A stretch of 64,000 bases of DNA. It comes from an actinobacterium acMicro-4. Lineage in GTDB: Bacteria; Actinomycetota; Actinomycetes; Actinomycetales; Microbacteriaceae. The position numbers and the translations under genes were made by a program. Every line of letters starts with the position of its first letter. The first letter of the stretch is position 1. The notes under the pieces were generated by a model. The model saw only the letters and a list, made by a program, of their open reading frames with translations. It was not told the DNA's origin and did no database searches. The stretch covers positions 1 through 64,000 of the forward strand of contig JNSD01000013.1 in the NCBI GenBank assembly GCA_000754445.1. The letters are read 5' to 3'. This document shows, in pieces, positions 46,695 to 55,628 of this stretch.

Positions 46695-46955
46695 ATGGCA
46701 GGAAAATCCAGCGGCGACCGCCGCAAGCCGCGGACAGTCAAGGGCGGAAAGCCTGTGGCACCCGTCAAGGCAATCACCGTCGGCGTTATTGACTACAAGG
46801 ACGTGTCGACTCTTCGTCGCTTCATCTCGGAGCGCGGGAAGATCCGCTCGCGTCGTATTACCGGAGTCTCCGTTCAGGAACAGCGACTCCTAGCCAAAGC
46901 AATCAAGAACGCGCGCGAAATGGCCTTGTTGCCATACGCCGGCGCGGGACGATAG
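46695..46955 (+). CDS. rpsR: 30S ribosomal protein S18, cysteine-free form
   Basis: S18 of 86 residues with [19 protein letters not shown] and [12 protein letters not shown]. It has no cysteine at all, so it is the C-minus form that does not bind zinc, of the type called RpsR2 in mycobacteria. ATG 46695, 54 bp after ssb. See the zinc-related ribosomal cluster at 60196. Confidence 0.95.
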   Translation: MAGKSSGDRRKPRTVKGGKPVAPVKAITVGVIDYKDVSTLRRFISERGKIRSRRITGVSVQEQRLLAKAIKNAREMALLPYAGAGR

Positions 46956-46966
46956 GGGTCGGGACG

Positions 46967-47419
46967 ATGGCAAAACTGATTCTCACTAACGAGGTCCAGG
47001 GTCTTGGCACCGCTGGCGATGTCGTCGAGGTAAAGAATGGTTACGCTCGTAACTTTCTGATCCCCCAGGGCTTCGCCGTGGCGTGGAGCAACGGTGGCCA
47101 GAAGCAGGTTGACCAGATCAAGAAGGCTCGCGAGTCGAAGGTTCTCGCAAGCCGCGAAGAGGCAGATGCTCTCAAGTCCAAGCTTGAAAAGGCACCTATT
47201 CGCATCGCCGTCCGCGCTGGCAGCGGCGGACGACTCTTTGGCTCTGTTACCCGTTCGGACATCGTTAAGGCTATTGAAGCAGCAGGGATTCCTGGCGTTG
47301 ACAAGCGCGCGATTGAGATCCCTGGCGCAATTAAGGCTGTGGGCGAAGCCGAAGTGGTCATCGCGATTCACGATGGTGTTTCGGCACGCGTAACACTTCA
47401 GGTTGTCGCGGAAAAGTAG
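46967..47419 (+). CDS. rplI: 50S ribosomal protein L9
   Basis: L9 of 150 residues: [19 protein letters not shown] is the N-terminal signature, a long central helix follows, and the C-domain begins at [10 protein letters not shown]. Last gene of the rpsF operon; a strong terminator lies 17 bp downstream. Confidence 0.96.
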   Translation: MAKLILTNEVQGLGTAGDVVEVKNGYARNFLIPQGFAVAWSNGGQKQVDQIKKARESKVLASREEADALKSKLEKAPIRIAVRAGSGGRLFGSVTRSDIVKAIEAAGIPGVDKRAIEIPGAIKAVGEAEVVIAIHDGVSARVTLQVVAEK

Positions 47420-47436
47420 AATTTTCTTTTCCTTTC

Positions 47437-47469
47437 AACGGGGCTCCCCTGAGGGGAGCCCCGTTGTTT
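47437..47469 (+). terminator. Rho-independent terminator of the rpsF operon
   Basis: AACGGGGCTCCC at 47437-47448 pairs perfectly with GGGAGCCCCGTT at 47454-47465. TTTTCTTCT follows. This ends the rplI transcript. Confidence 0.88.
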
Positions 47470-47840
47470 TCTTCTGCTCTCTCCACACAACCGCCCCAGA
47501 GCACCCTAACTCTAAAGTGGCACTTTATACAGTTTTGGGGGGTTCCAAATGTGGACTTTCCGGTGTGATAAATATCTATTTTTCTTGAAAAATTGGCCAT
47601 ATCGTGAGGAAATAGTCCCCAGGCTATCCACAACAGTCTCGGCGTTTCTCGTGTTTTTCCCACAGGGTTATCCACAGGGCCTTTTGTGGCCATCCCGGGC
47701 GCTCCCTAGGGTGGGGGAAGGATTACGACAAGGACCCTTAAAGGGTCCTCAGGCCACAGTGAATGTCGGTCGTTGTTGATAGATCTAGATGTGGATGCAG
47801 GGCCATCAGCCTTGCCTGGGAGCGAGAAAGGGGAGTCAGC
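47470..47840. promoter_or_regulatory. Structured leader region of dnaB
   Basis: About 370 bases without a convincing gene. It holds a 15-nt inverted repeat (TAAAGTG-G-CACTTTA, 47513-47527), an AT-rich block (47565-47600), two DnaA-box-like sites (CTATCCACA 47624-47632 and perfect TTATCCACA 47668-47676), and a 19-nt inverted repeat (AGGACCCTT-A-AAGGGTCCT, 47731-47749). dnaB follows at 47841. Confidence 0.65.
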
Positions 47841-49214
47841 GTGTCGATAGCTCAGCTGGGCCTGGTCCCCGACTCACCCGCCGAGGGCACCTATGGCGGC
47901 ACTCGCACCCCTCCCCATGACGTTTTGGCAGAGCAGAGCACGCTCGGTGGAATGCTGCTGAGCAAAGACGCGGTTGCCGATGTGATTGAGGTTCTTCGCG
48001 GGCGGGACTTCTACCTCCCGAAGCACGAGATCATCTTTGACGCGATTCTCAACCTGTATTCCCACGGAGAGCCGACCGACGTCATCACGGTGAGCGAGGA
48101 ACTCACCAAGACGGCTCTGTTATCCCGCGCTGGTGGCGTTGACTATCTGCACACCATCGTCTCGGTGGTGCCCACGGCCGCGAGTGCTGGCCACTACGCG
48201 AGCATCGTTGCTGACAAAGCAGTGCTGCGCCGCCTGGTTGATGCCGGAACCCGAATTGCCAACATGGGTTATGCGAGCGAGGGCGAAGTGACCGATTTGG
48301 TCAACTCCGCCCAAACTGAGATCTATCAGGTTGCCGGTGGTGTTGAGGCCGAAGACTACGTTCAGCTGACCGCGGCTGTCACTGTTGCGGTCGATGAAAT
48401 TGAGGCCGCTCGCAGCCAGGACGGTCAAATGCTCGGCGTGCCGACTGGGTTTGTGGAGTTGGACTCTTTGACCAACGGTCTCCACAAGGGCCAGCTTGTC
48501 CTTATTGCAGCCCGACCCGCTCTGGGTAAGTCGACGTTGGCATTGGATTTGGCCAGGTCGGCGGCCATCAAAAACAAGCTCCCCACTATTGTCTTCTCTC
48601 TAGAAATGGGAAGAGGAGAAATTGCCATGAGGCTTCTCTCCGCCGAGACCTCTATTCCTCTACAAAAGATGCGCAAGGGCCAGATTGAGGCGAAGGACTG
48701 GACGACCATCGCCTCCACACGAGGTCGAATCGAATCAGCCCCCCTGTATATCGATGACAGCCCCAATATGACCCTGGTGGAGATTCGCGCGAAATGTCGC
48801 CGGCTTAGGCAACGAATCGGCCTGCAGCTCATAGTGATCGACTACCTACAGTTGATGACCTCGGGAAAGCGGGTCGAATCTCGCCAACAGGAAGTTAGCG
48901 AGTTCTCTCGCGCGTTGAAGCTCCTTGCCAAAGAGCTGCAGGTCCCTGTCGTCGCGCTGTCGCAGCTCAACCGTGGCCCAGAACAACGCGCCGATCGTAA
49001 GCCCCAATTGAGCGACTTGCGCGAGTCGGGATCGCTCGAGCAAGATGCCGACCTTGTGATTCTGCTGCACCGTGAAAGCGCCTACGAGAGGGACAACCCA
49101 CGCGCGGGTGAGGCAGACCTCATTGTTGCCAAGCACAGAAATGGACCCACCGGCACCGTTGTCGTTGGCTTCCAGGGCCATTACTCGCGCTTTGCCGATA
49201 TGCCAAAGCTCTAA
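47841..49214 (+). CDS. dnaB: Replicative DNA helicase DnaB
   Basis: Hexameric helicase of 457 residues. The N-terminal domain (EQSTLGGMLLS, GRDFYLPKHEIIF) is followed by the RecA-like motor with Walker A ARPALGKST and VIDYLQLM, QEVSEFSRALKLLAKEL and SGSLEQDADLV. No intein is present, unlike some actinobacterial dnaB genes. GTG 47841 is chosen because AAAGGGGAG lies just upstream; the longer frame to 47763 starts with cysteine-rich sequence unlike DnaB. Confidence 0.95.
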   Translation: MSIAQLGLVPDSPAEGTYGGTRTPPHDVLAEQSTLGGMLLSKDAVADVIEVLRGRDFYLPKHEIIFDAILNLYSHGEPTDVITVSEELTKTALLSRAGGVDYLHTIVSVVPTAASAGHYASIVADKAVLRRLVDAGTRIANMGYASEGEVTDLVNSAQTEIYQVAGGVEAEDYVQLTAAVTVAVDEIEAARSQDGQMLGVPTGFVELDSLTNGLHKGQLVLIAARPALGKSTLALDLARSAAIKNKLPTIVFSLEMGRGEIAMRLLSAETSIPLQKMRKGQIEAKDWTTIASTRGRIESAPLYIDDSPNMTLVEIRAKCRRLRQRIGLQLIVIDYLQLMTSGKRVESRQQEVSEFSRALKLLAKELQVPVVALSQLNRGPEQRADRKPQLSDLRESGSLEQDADLVILLHRESAYERDNPRAGEADLIVAKHRNGPTGTVVVGFQGHYSRFADMPKL

Positions 49215-49251
49215 GGATGTTGCGCTGCTGAACCCGCATTACGCTGGAGAG

Positions 49252-49827
49252 GTGTCGGATCTTGCGCGGGGCCAGGGGACATCCTGGGTGGTGGATTATT
49301 ACGTCGTGTCTTTTGCGCGATCAGCCACTTTGCTCGCTGTGGGTCTCGCGATTGCCTTCACCCCGGGTCACACTGCCCAGTTTGGGCTGGTCACCTTCGG
49401 TGTGATGGCGCTCGTGACGAGTGTCACACTCGGGGTCCTGGCCGTGGGACTTGAGTCCTCAACGCGCGCACGTGGCCTCCACATCTGGCAGTCACTCGTG
49501 TCACTGGTCGTCGGCGCCCTTGCGGTGGGGCTGTCCACCACAGGGACCCTTTTTCTTCTCTGGGCAATTGTTTTGTGGTCGCTGCTCGTTGGCGTGGCCG
49601 AGTTGTTTTCTGGCTGGCGTCTTCCCTCCGGTAGCTCGCTTCGAGGGGACTGGATTGTCCAGGGAACGATGACGGTCCTGCTTGCTCTCGTAGTTCTCAG
49701 CCAGTCAGCAGATAGTGTTGCCGTTGTCGGGTTTGTGGGAGCCTGGGCAATCATCATGGGTGTCTACCTGGCCATTGCTGGTTTTAGCGCCAGATGGGCC
49801 AAGAAGGACACCGCGCGAGAGGGATGA
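49252..49827 (+). CDS. DUF308/HdeD-like membrane protein
   Basis: A 191-residue membrane protein with about six helices, resembling the DUF308 (HdeD) family by its repeated two-helix units; the homology is moderate. GTG 49252 follows GGAGAGG and gives a short cytosolic N-terminus; the frame is open back into dnaB. Function unknown; HdeD is linked to acid resistance in enterobacteria but this cannot be transferred. Overlaps the next gene as ATGA. Confidence 0.7.
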   Translation: MSDLARGQGTSWVVDYYVVSFARSATLLAVGLAIAFTPGHTAQFGLVTFGVMALVTSVTLGVLAVGLESSTRARGLHIWQSLVSLVVGALAVGLSTTGTLFLLWAIVLWSLLVGVAELFSGWRLPSGSSLRGDWIVQGTMTVLLALVVLSQSADSVAVVGFVGAWAIIMGVYLAIAGFSARWAKKDTAREG

Positions 49828-50075
49828 CAACAGTGAATCAGCCGAGTAGGCGCGACCGTTTGCGTCCCGCAGAGTATGTGATGCTCTCTGGCGTCATGGC
49901 GCTCTTCGCTGGACTTATCGTGTTGATGGTCACCCGGGATCCACTGATTGCCACTGTTCTCGCCGGGCTAGTTTTTGTCGTCGTGATTATTGGCATCGCC
50001 ATGTTGGTCTTGGCGGCAAGCCCGAACTCGACTCCGGAAGGCCAGCTCGATAGTCCCGGAACAGGGAACGACTAA
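49824..50075 (+). CDS. Unknown small two-helix membrane protein
   Basis: An 83-residue protein with a polar N-terminus (NQPSRRDRLRPAEY), two hydrophobic segments (about 19-37 and 41-64) and a polar tail. ATG 49824 overlaps the stop of the DUF308-like gene, so both are translated together. No family recognised. Convergent with purB by a 4-bp overlap. Confidence 0.7.
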   Translation: MTTVNQPSRRDRLRPAEYVMLSGVMALFAGLIVLMVTRDPLIATVLAGLVFVVVIIGIAMLVLAASPNSTPEGQLDSPGTGND

Positions 50076-51460
50076 ACGTCCTCGAGGTACTCCACGAGCG
50101 CTGAAGCAAGACCGGTGTAGAGCTCGGGGGTGAGCTCCGCGAGCGAGGCTTTGGCTGGGTCCGACACATCGAGTCCCGCGATGAATGATCGCAAATCTGC
50201 TTCGGAAATGTTCTGGCCACGGGTGAGTTCCTTGACCACTGCATAGGGGTCCTTGAGGGATGAGGATCCGCGGACGATCTCTGCTCGGATCACCATTTGG
50301 ACTGCCTCGGCGAGAACTTCCCAGTGTGTGGCTAGGTCTGCAGCGATGATCTCGGTGTTGAGATCAATCTCTTCCAGGCCCTTCTGGATATTGGTGAGGG
50401 CCAGCAACGAGTACCCGATGGCAACGCCAATGTTGCGCTGAGTGGTCGAATCGGTGAGGTCTCGTTGCAAACGCGAGGTGACGAGGGTGGTTGCGAGGCT
50501 ATCGAGCAACGCACTGGAGATTTCACAGTTGGCTTCGGCATTTTCGAAGCGGATCGGGTTGATCTTGTGGGGCATTGTCGACGAGCCAGTGGTTCCGGGT
50601 TCTGGAACCTGACGCACATACCCAAGCGATATGTAGGCCCACATGTCGGTAGCTAGGTTGTGGAGAATCTTGTTCCCGTGGCTGATGGCCCCCAGGACCT
50701 GGGCTAGAGCGTCGTGGGATTCAATCTGGGTGGTGAGCGGGTTCCAGGTGAGACCCATGTCTTCCACAAACTTCTTGCTGACTACCGGCCAATTCACCGA
50801 GGGCTCGGCGACAACATGGGCGGAGAAGGTTCCGGTTGCCCCGCTGAACTTAGCCAAATACGTCTGGGTTGACACCCGCTCGATGATGGACGACAACCGG
50901 TGGGCAAAGACCGCAACTTCCTTGCCCATCGTGGTGGGGGTTGCGGGTTGGCCGTGAGTTCTCGCGAGCATGGGTTGGGCTTTCCACAACACCGCACGAG
51001 TGCGAAGCGATTCGTGAACGCGGACGAGGGCCGGCAGCCATACCGAGGCAATCCCATCGCGCACGACGAGCGCGTACGAGACATTGTTGATGTCCTCGCT
51101 CGTGCAGCCGAAGTGGACGAGTTCATGCAAACTCTCGAGGCCTTCGGCGCTCAGAACATCGCGCACAAAGTATTCGACAGCTTTGACATCGTGCTTGGTT
51201 TTCGCCTCATAGGCAGCGATGGCCTCTACATCGGCGCTCGAGAAGTGTGTGACCACATCGCGCAGGCGCGCGATGGTTGCAGGTGGTAGTGGGGTAGTTC
51301 CGGCAACACCCTCTGCGCACAGGCGAATCAGCCATTCGATTTCTACCCCGACCCGAGCCCGGTTGAGCGCGGCCTCTGAAAAGAACTCCGCCAGAGGTGC
51401 TGTGGTGTCCCGGTAGCGCCCATCGAGTGGGCTTAATGGCTGGTGGCCCAACTGTGACAT
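50072..51460 (-). CDS. purB: Adenylosuccinate lyase
   Basis: Fumarase/aspartase-superfamily lyase of 462 residues, acting twice in purine synthesis (SAICAR and adenylosuccinate cleavage). Signature GTTGSSTMPHKINP is clear, as are HFGCTSEDINN and ARTHGQPATPTTMGKE. ATG 51460 has GAGGAAGG upstream; the longer frame to 51673 is not supported. No other purine gene is in the window. Confidence 0.95.
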   Translation of the reverse strand: MSQLGHQPLSPLDGRYRDTTAPLAEFFSEAALNRARVGVEIEWLIRLCAEGVAGTTPLPPATIARLRDVVTHFSSADVEAIAAYEAKTKHDVKAVEYFVRDVLSAEGLESLHELVHFGCTSEDINNVSYALVVRDGIASVWLPALVRVHESLRTRAVLWKAQPMLARTHGQPATPTTMGKEVAVFAHRLSSIIERVSTQTYLAKFSGATGTFSAHVVAEPSVNWPVVSKKFVEDMGLTWNPLTTQIESHDALAQVLGAISHGNKILHNLATDMWAYISLGYVRQVPEPGTTGSSTMPHKINPIRFENAEANCEISSALLDSLATTLVTSRLQRDLTDSTTQRNIGVAIGYSLLALTNIQKGLEEIDLNTEIIAADLATHWEVLAEAVQMVIRAEIVRGSSSLKDPYAVVKELTRGQNISEADLRSFIAGLDVSDPAKASLAELTPELYTGLASALVEYLEDV

Positions 51461-51610
51461 GGTCACCTTCCTCACGCGGCACTGTCCCCACCTATTCTTG
51501 CCTACTTCTTGGCTGTCCACGAGGAGCTCACGCCTCCAATGTTCAGATGCCGGGGCTGTGTGGGCTCGGCGGCCACTCGCCCCTCGGGCACACTGGCGCG
51601 GTTTCGTTCT

Positions 51611-51853
51611 ATGCGGGTGGGGGCCACAGTGAGTTCTGGGAGCAGAGAGGTCGTTGCCCAGCAGGCGCACCAATTGCGCCGGATCGCCGGCAACCTGGTG
51701 CAGGCTAGCTCCGTGAGTGGCTGGGGTGGTCCCAGCCAGCGCGAATGCGCGCGGCAGGTCACGGGCCTAGAGGGGGACCTGCGCGATGTGGCGAGGGCGC
51801 TTGGCGTGGCGGGTGAGTACGCGGGGATTCATTCTGTGATGGCCAGGCTGTGA
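51611..51853 (+). CDS. WXG100-like small helical protein
   Basis: An 80-residue protein with two amphipathic helices around a WGG turn (Trp38), the plan of WXG100/ESAT-6-like proteins. A hydrophilic N-terminus precedes REVVAQQAHQLRRIAGNLV; the second helix is QVTGLEGDLRDVARALGVAG. The frame is open to 51509, but ATG 51611 fits the usual length. Its stop overlaps the GTG of the hydrolase gene, so the two are coupled. No secretion machinery is visible nearby. The assignment is inferred. Confidence 0.6.
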   Translation: MRVGATVSSGSREVVAQQAHQLRRIAGNLVQASSVSGWGGPSQRECARQVTGLEGDLRDVARALGVAGEYAGIHSVMARL

Positions 51854-52977
51854 GCGATGATGCTCTGTGGATCACTGGCCCCTACGGAGTTTTTGTCGCT
51901 GAGGACCACGTTGTCGCACTTGCCAACGCACTCAAGCGGGCTGCTACAGAGTGTTCAGAGGTTGCATCTGTGCTGGGTCGGCTTAGTGCTCCGACCGAGG
52001 ACCCCTGGGCTTCGCTCGACTGGCAGGTCGTCTCCCGACACGCGCGACGCGTGGAGGAATTAGGCCACGAGGCACTGCGGTTAGCCCATGCACTGTGGTC
52101 CTACGCGAGGGCGAGCGCTGACCAGGAGAGGGCGCGGGTCGCTACCTTCGTTGCACCCGGAGAGCGACTTTTTGCCACCGCCATTGCGGGACTGAGTGGG
52201 CGCTATCCGAGCGTCGAATGGGCCCACTGGGGGCTGCCCGTCGCAGCCGGAGCCATCCTTGGCCCCTACAAGGCCCAGGATACGATTCGCGTTCATCCAG
52301 CACCGATGGGACCGCGGACACCGGTCGCGCAAGCCACCACCGTTGAGGAGCGGATTCTCCGAATTCCGCCCTCTCACACTCCCATCCGGATTGAGCGTTA
52401 TGCCGGAGACGGCGGAGTTGTCAGTACAGAGGTGTTTATTGCCGGTACTAGTGATTGGGGTGTTGGGCACACCTCGAACCCTTTTGATTTGGAGAGCAAC
52501 ATTGCCTTGGTCGCCGGACTTGGGTCGGCATCCTGGGTGGCGGTGGAAATGGCTATGAGGCGCTCTGGAGTCAAAGAAGGCGACAGGGTGACCTTTGTGG
52601 GGCACTCTCAGGGCGGTCTGATTGCAGCTCGTCTTGCTGAATCTGGTCGGTATACGACAACAGGCCTCATCACAGTGGGAGCTCCGCTTGGCGGAACACC
52701 TGTTCATGGTGACTATCCGGCAATCTCTATTTCTCACACTGACGACGTCGTCCCGCCACTCGGCGGGCGGGTCGAGCCAACCCGGAGCTTTGGCATTTCT
52801 CGCCACAGCGGCGCGGCCCTAGGCGATGTTTCGGATGCGCATTCCGTAGAGCGCTATGCCAAGACCGCCGCCTCGCTGGATGGCTCTCAGGCCAGAAGTC
52901 ATCTCCCTGTATTCAGCCGGACAGATGCGACGACCCGCCCGAGCTACTTTCGCGCAACCCGAGAGGTTGACTCTTAG
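51850..52977 (+). CDS. Alpha/beta-hydrolase with helical N-terminal region
   Basis: A 375-residue protein. Residues 1-130 are helical with a DPWASLDW turn, like an ESX-type N-terminal domain. The rest is an alpha/beta-hydrolase: nucleophile Ser253 in VGHSQGG, likely acid Asp298 or Asp299 in SHTDDVVPP, and His331 in DAHSVERY. Substrate unknown; family members with such N-termini are often exported lipases or esterases. GTG start overlaps the WXG-like gene by 4 bp. Confidence 0.75.
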   Translation: MSDDALWITGPYGVFVAEDHVVALANALKRAATECSEVASVLGRLSAPTEDPWASLDWQVVSRHARRVEELGHEALRLAHALWSYARASADQERARVATFVAPGERLFATAIAGLSGRYPSVEWAHWGLPVAAGAILGPYKAQDTIRVHPAPMGPRTPVAQATTVEERILRIPPSHTPIRIERYAGDGGVVSTEVFIAGTSDWGVGHTSNPFDLESNIALVAGLGSASWVAVEMAMRRSGVKEGDRVTFVGHSQGGLIAARLAESGRYTTTGLITVGAPLGGTPVHGDYPAISISHTDDVVPPLGGRVEPTRSFGISRHSGAALGDVSDAHSVERYAKTAASLDGSQARSHLPVFSRTDATTRPSYFRATREVDS

Positions 52978-53393
52978 CGGGTTTGTTTCGTCAAAGGACG
53001 TAGCAACATTCCGATGATCCAAGCGGAGAGACTCAGTACCAGAGCGCCTACTATTCCCCAGTAGTAATCCTGGACGAACAAACCAAATGTCAGCCAGGTT
53101 GAGACCAGGGTGACTAGGAGTAAGAGCAAACCGTTGACCACGAGCGCGATAAGTCCGAGGGTAAGGACATAGAGCGGGAAAGCGACGATGCGGATTGCGT
53201 TGCCAATAATGCCGTTGATGAGCCCAAAGACGAGAGCGATGAATAGGTAACTGAGGACCAGTTCGAGGCTTGGCCCGCCCACAACAATGGGTTCCCCTTC
53301 GGCATAGGGGACCATGGTGAGGCCTGGAACAATCCAGACGGCAATCGCCAGAGCAATGGAATTTACCGCAAGCCGAACGAGGAAACGAAACAT
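52974..53393 (-). CDS. Phage holin family (PF04020-like) membrane protein
   Basis: A 139-residue protein with four hydrophobic segments; VNSIALAIAVWIVPGL, GLINGIIGNAIRIVAFPLYVLTLG in two pieces and NGLLLLLV match the membrane family often annotated as superfamily IV 4-TMS holin. The role in host chromosomes is unknown and not necessarily phage related. ATG 53393; the longer frame to 53945 is antisense to the E1alpha gene and is rejected. Confidence 0.83.
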   Translation of the reverse strand: MFRFLVRLAVNSIALAIAVWIVPGLTMVPYAEGEPIVVGGPSLELVLSYLFIALVFGLINGIIGNAIRIVAFPLYVLTLGLIALVVNGLLLLLVTLVSTWLTFGLFVQDYYWGIVGALVLSLSAWIIGMLLRPLTKQTR

Positions 53394-53516
53394 AGTTCCA
53401 TGATGGCCTGTCAGAGCACGAAATACCAAAGCGCTGTGGGTCGCTGACGGGGAAACAAGACACCCGTTGTGGGAGACTGGCGGCCCCAGGAAGCGTTGCG
53501 CCGCTAGATTAGAGCC

Positions 53517-54635
53517 ATGCCGTACACCGAGCACACCCTGCGATTGTTGGCGCCCGATGGAACCCTCGTCGTCAACGACCGCACCGAGGCTTATCACAGC
53601 GCTATTGGTCACCTGACCGAGGCCGACTTCCGTGAGTTTTATCGGGTGATGAGCGTTGTGCGCCGCTTCGATGTCGAAGCGGGCAACCTGCAACGCCAAG
53701 GTCACATGGCACTGTGGGTGCCAAGCATTGGACAGGAAGCCGCCCAGGTGGGGTCCGCTTTTGCAAGCAGGCCTCAGGACCACGTTTTCCCGGCCTATCG
53801 AGAGCACTCTGTGGGCTATATCCGAGGGCTTGATTTGGTCGACATTATTCGGATGTTGCGAGGCCTCACACATGGAGGCTGGGACCCGAAGAAGACTAAC
53901 AATTTCCACCTGTATACCTTGGTCATCGGTTCGCACACCCTGCACGCCTCGGGTTACGCCATGGGCATCAGTTTTGACGGAGCATGCTCAACAGGTGATC
54001 TGGAGAAGGACGAAGCGGTCATTGTGTACTTCGGCGATGGGGCAACAAGCCAGGGAGACACCAATGAGGCATTGATTTTTGCCCAGAGCTTCCAGACGCC
54101 TCAGCTCTTCTTCCTGCAGAACAACCACTGGGCCATTTCTGTGCCCGTGAGGGTTCAGTCCCGCACACCTCTGTTTGAGCGGGCGGCTGGCTTTGGAATG
54201 CCGAGCGTTCAAATCGATGGCAATGACGTGCTAATGAGCTATGCGGCCACGCGCATCATGATGGACCAGGCTCGCTCGGGCCAGGGCCCCCAGTTCATTG
54301 AGGCAATGACGTATCGAATTGGCGCACACACAACGAGCGATGACCCAACGAAGTACCGCGACGAAGACGAGTTGGCGTTCTGGCAAGCCCACGACCCGAT
54401 TGATCGCTTCCGAGCGTATCTGCAGGGACTCGGAGTCGAGCAGGCCTTCTTCGACTCGGTCGCTACCGAGGCTGACGACTATGCCGCAGATGTGAGGAAG
54501 CGCACTCTGACGCTCGAGAATCCGCCAACTACAGACATTTTTGCGCACGTCTTCACCGAGGACCACCCCGTGGTGACAGAGCAGGCAGCGTGGCTCGAGA
54601 ATTACCTATCCTCGTTTGAGCAGGGGCCATCGTGA
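53517..54635 (+). CDS. bkdA: 2-oxo acid dehydrogenase E1 component, alpha subunit
   Basis: Thiamine-diphosphate enzyme subunit of 372 residues. The TPP motif runs from GDGATSQGDTNEAL to LQNNHWAIS, and RIGAHTTSDDPTKYR is near the phosphorylation-loop region. With E1beta and E2 downstream it decarboxylates pyruvate or, more likely, branched-chain 2-oxo acids; actinobacteria generally have AceE for pyruvate, so I favour branched-chain use. TAGATT at 53505-53510 ends 6 nt before the ATG, consistent with a leaderless mRNA. Confidence 0.88.
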   Translation: MPYTEHTLRLLAPDGTLVVNDRTEAYHSAIGHLTEADFREFYRVMSVVRRFDVEAGNLQRQGHMALWVPSIGQEAAQVGSAFASRPQDHVFPAYREHSVGYIRGLDLVDIIRMLRGLTHGGWDPKKTNNFHLYTLVIGSHTLHASGYAMGISFDGACSTGDLEKDEAVIVYFGDGATSQGDTNEALIFAQSFQTPQLFFLQNNHWAISVPVRVQSRTPLFERAAGFGMPSVQIDGNDVLMSYAATRIMMDQARSGQGPQFIEAMTYRIGAHTTSDDPTKYRDEDELAFWQAHDPIDRFRAYLQGLGVEQAFFDSVATEADDYAADVRKRTLTLENPPTTDIFAHVFTEDHPVVTEQAAWLENYLSSFEQGPS

Positions 54636-55606
54636 CCGATATTCCCATGGCTAAGGCCATCAACGAGGGACTCAAAGCCGCGATGATTGCGGATAGCAAG
54701 GTGCTGGTCATGGGAGAGGACATCGGGCAGCTCGGTGGCGTTTTCCGGGTGACCGAGGGTCTCCAACAACAATTCGGTCCCTCCCGCGTGATTGACACCC
54801 CTTTGGCGGAGTCGGGCATTGTTGGCTCGGCGATTGGGCTTGCGATGCGGGGTTATCGTCCGGTGTGCGAGATTCAGTTTGATGGCTTTGTCTATCCGGC
54901 CTTTGACCAGATCGTGTCGCAGTTGGCAAAAATCACCATGCGACACGAATCGACACAAGCCTTCCCCGTGGTGATTCGCATTCCCTACGGCGGTCACATC
55001 GGAGCAGTTGAGCACCATCAGGAGAGTCCCGAGGCGTATTTTGCCCACACGGCGGGCCTCCGGGTCATTTCCCCGTCAAACCCGCACGATGCCTATTGGT
55101 TGATCCAAGAGGCGATCACCTCCGAAGACCCCGTCATCTATTTGGAGCCCAAGAGCCGCTACTGGCACAAGGGGCCCATCGATGACGAAAAACCTGGGGC
55201 TTCACTGCACGAGGCCCGAGTGGTCCGCGAGGGTGGCGACGTCACTCTCATCGGCCATGGTGCGATGGTGAGTGTTGCGCTCCAGGCCGCCGAGATTGCC
55301 CAGTCAGAGGGTGTCAGCATTGAAGTCATTGACCTGCGTTCTCTCTCACCCATCGACTACGGCACGATTCTTGATTCTGTGAGAAAGACCGGCCGAGCTG
55401 TTGTCGCGCAGGAAGCGCCAGGGAATGTCAGTGTGGGCAGCGAGATTGCTGCGACGCTGACCGAGAAGGCCTTCTACGTCATGGAGGCTCCCGTGTTGCG
55501 GGTCAGTGGGTTTGACACCCCATTCCCACCGGCCAAACTCGAGGGCATTTACCTGCCAGACACGGATCGCATACTTGACGCCGTGGATCGAAGCCTGGCG
55601 TACTGA
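54632..55606 (+). CDS. bkdB: 2-oxo acid dehydrogenase E1 component, beta subunit
   Basis: E1beta of 324 residues, forming an alpha2beta2 tetramer with the E1alpha upstream. Family motifs: MGEDIGQLGGVFRVTEGL, IQFDGFVYPAFDQIVSQLAK and DLRSLSPIDYGTI. GTG start at 54632 overlaps the E1alpha stop, so both are coupled. Next gene is E2 after 22 bp. Confidence 0.92.
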   Translation: MTDIPMAKAINEGLKAAMIADSKVLVMGEDIGQLGGVFRVTEGLQQQFGPSRVIDTPLAESGIVGSAIGLAMRGYRPVCEIQFDGFVYPAFDQIVSQLAKITMRHESTQAFPVVIRIPYGGHIGAVEHHQESPEAYFAHTAGLRVISPSNPHDAYWLIQEAITSEDPVIYLEPKSRYWHKGPIDDEKPGASLHEARVVREGGDVTLIGHGAMVSVALQAAEIAQSEGVSIEVIDLRSLSPIDYGTILDSVRKTGRAVVAQEAPGNVSVGSEIAATLTEKAFYVMEAPVLRVSGFDTPFPPAKLEGIYLPDTDRILDAVDRSLAY

Positions 55607-55628
55607 TGATGAGGGTTAAGGAGTAATC

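Noticed and set aside
47403-47588. 61-codon plus-strand ORF overlapping the rpsF-operon terminator
   Set aside because: It runs through the terminator hairpin and has no ribosome-binding site or conserved features.
53393-53945. N-terminal extension of the holin-like gene
   Set aside because: The added part is antisense to the well-supported E1alpha gene and has none of the family sequence; ATG 53393 gives the normal length.
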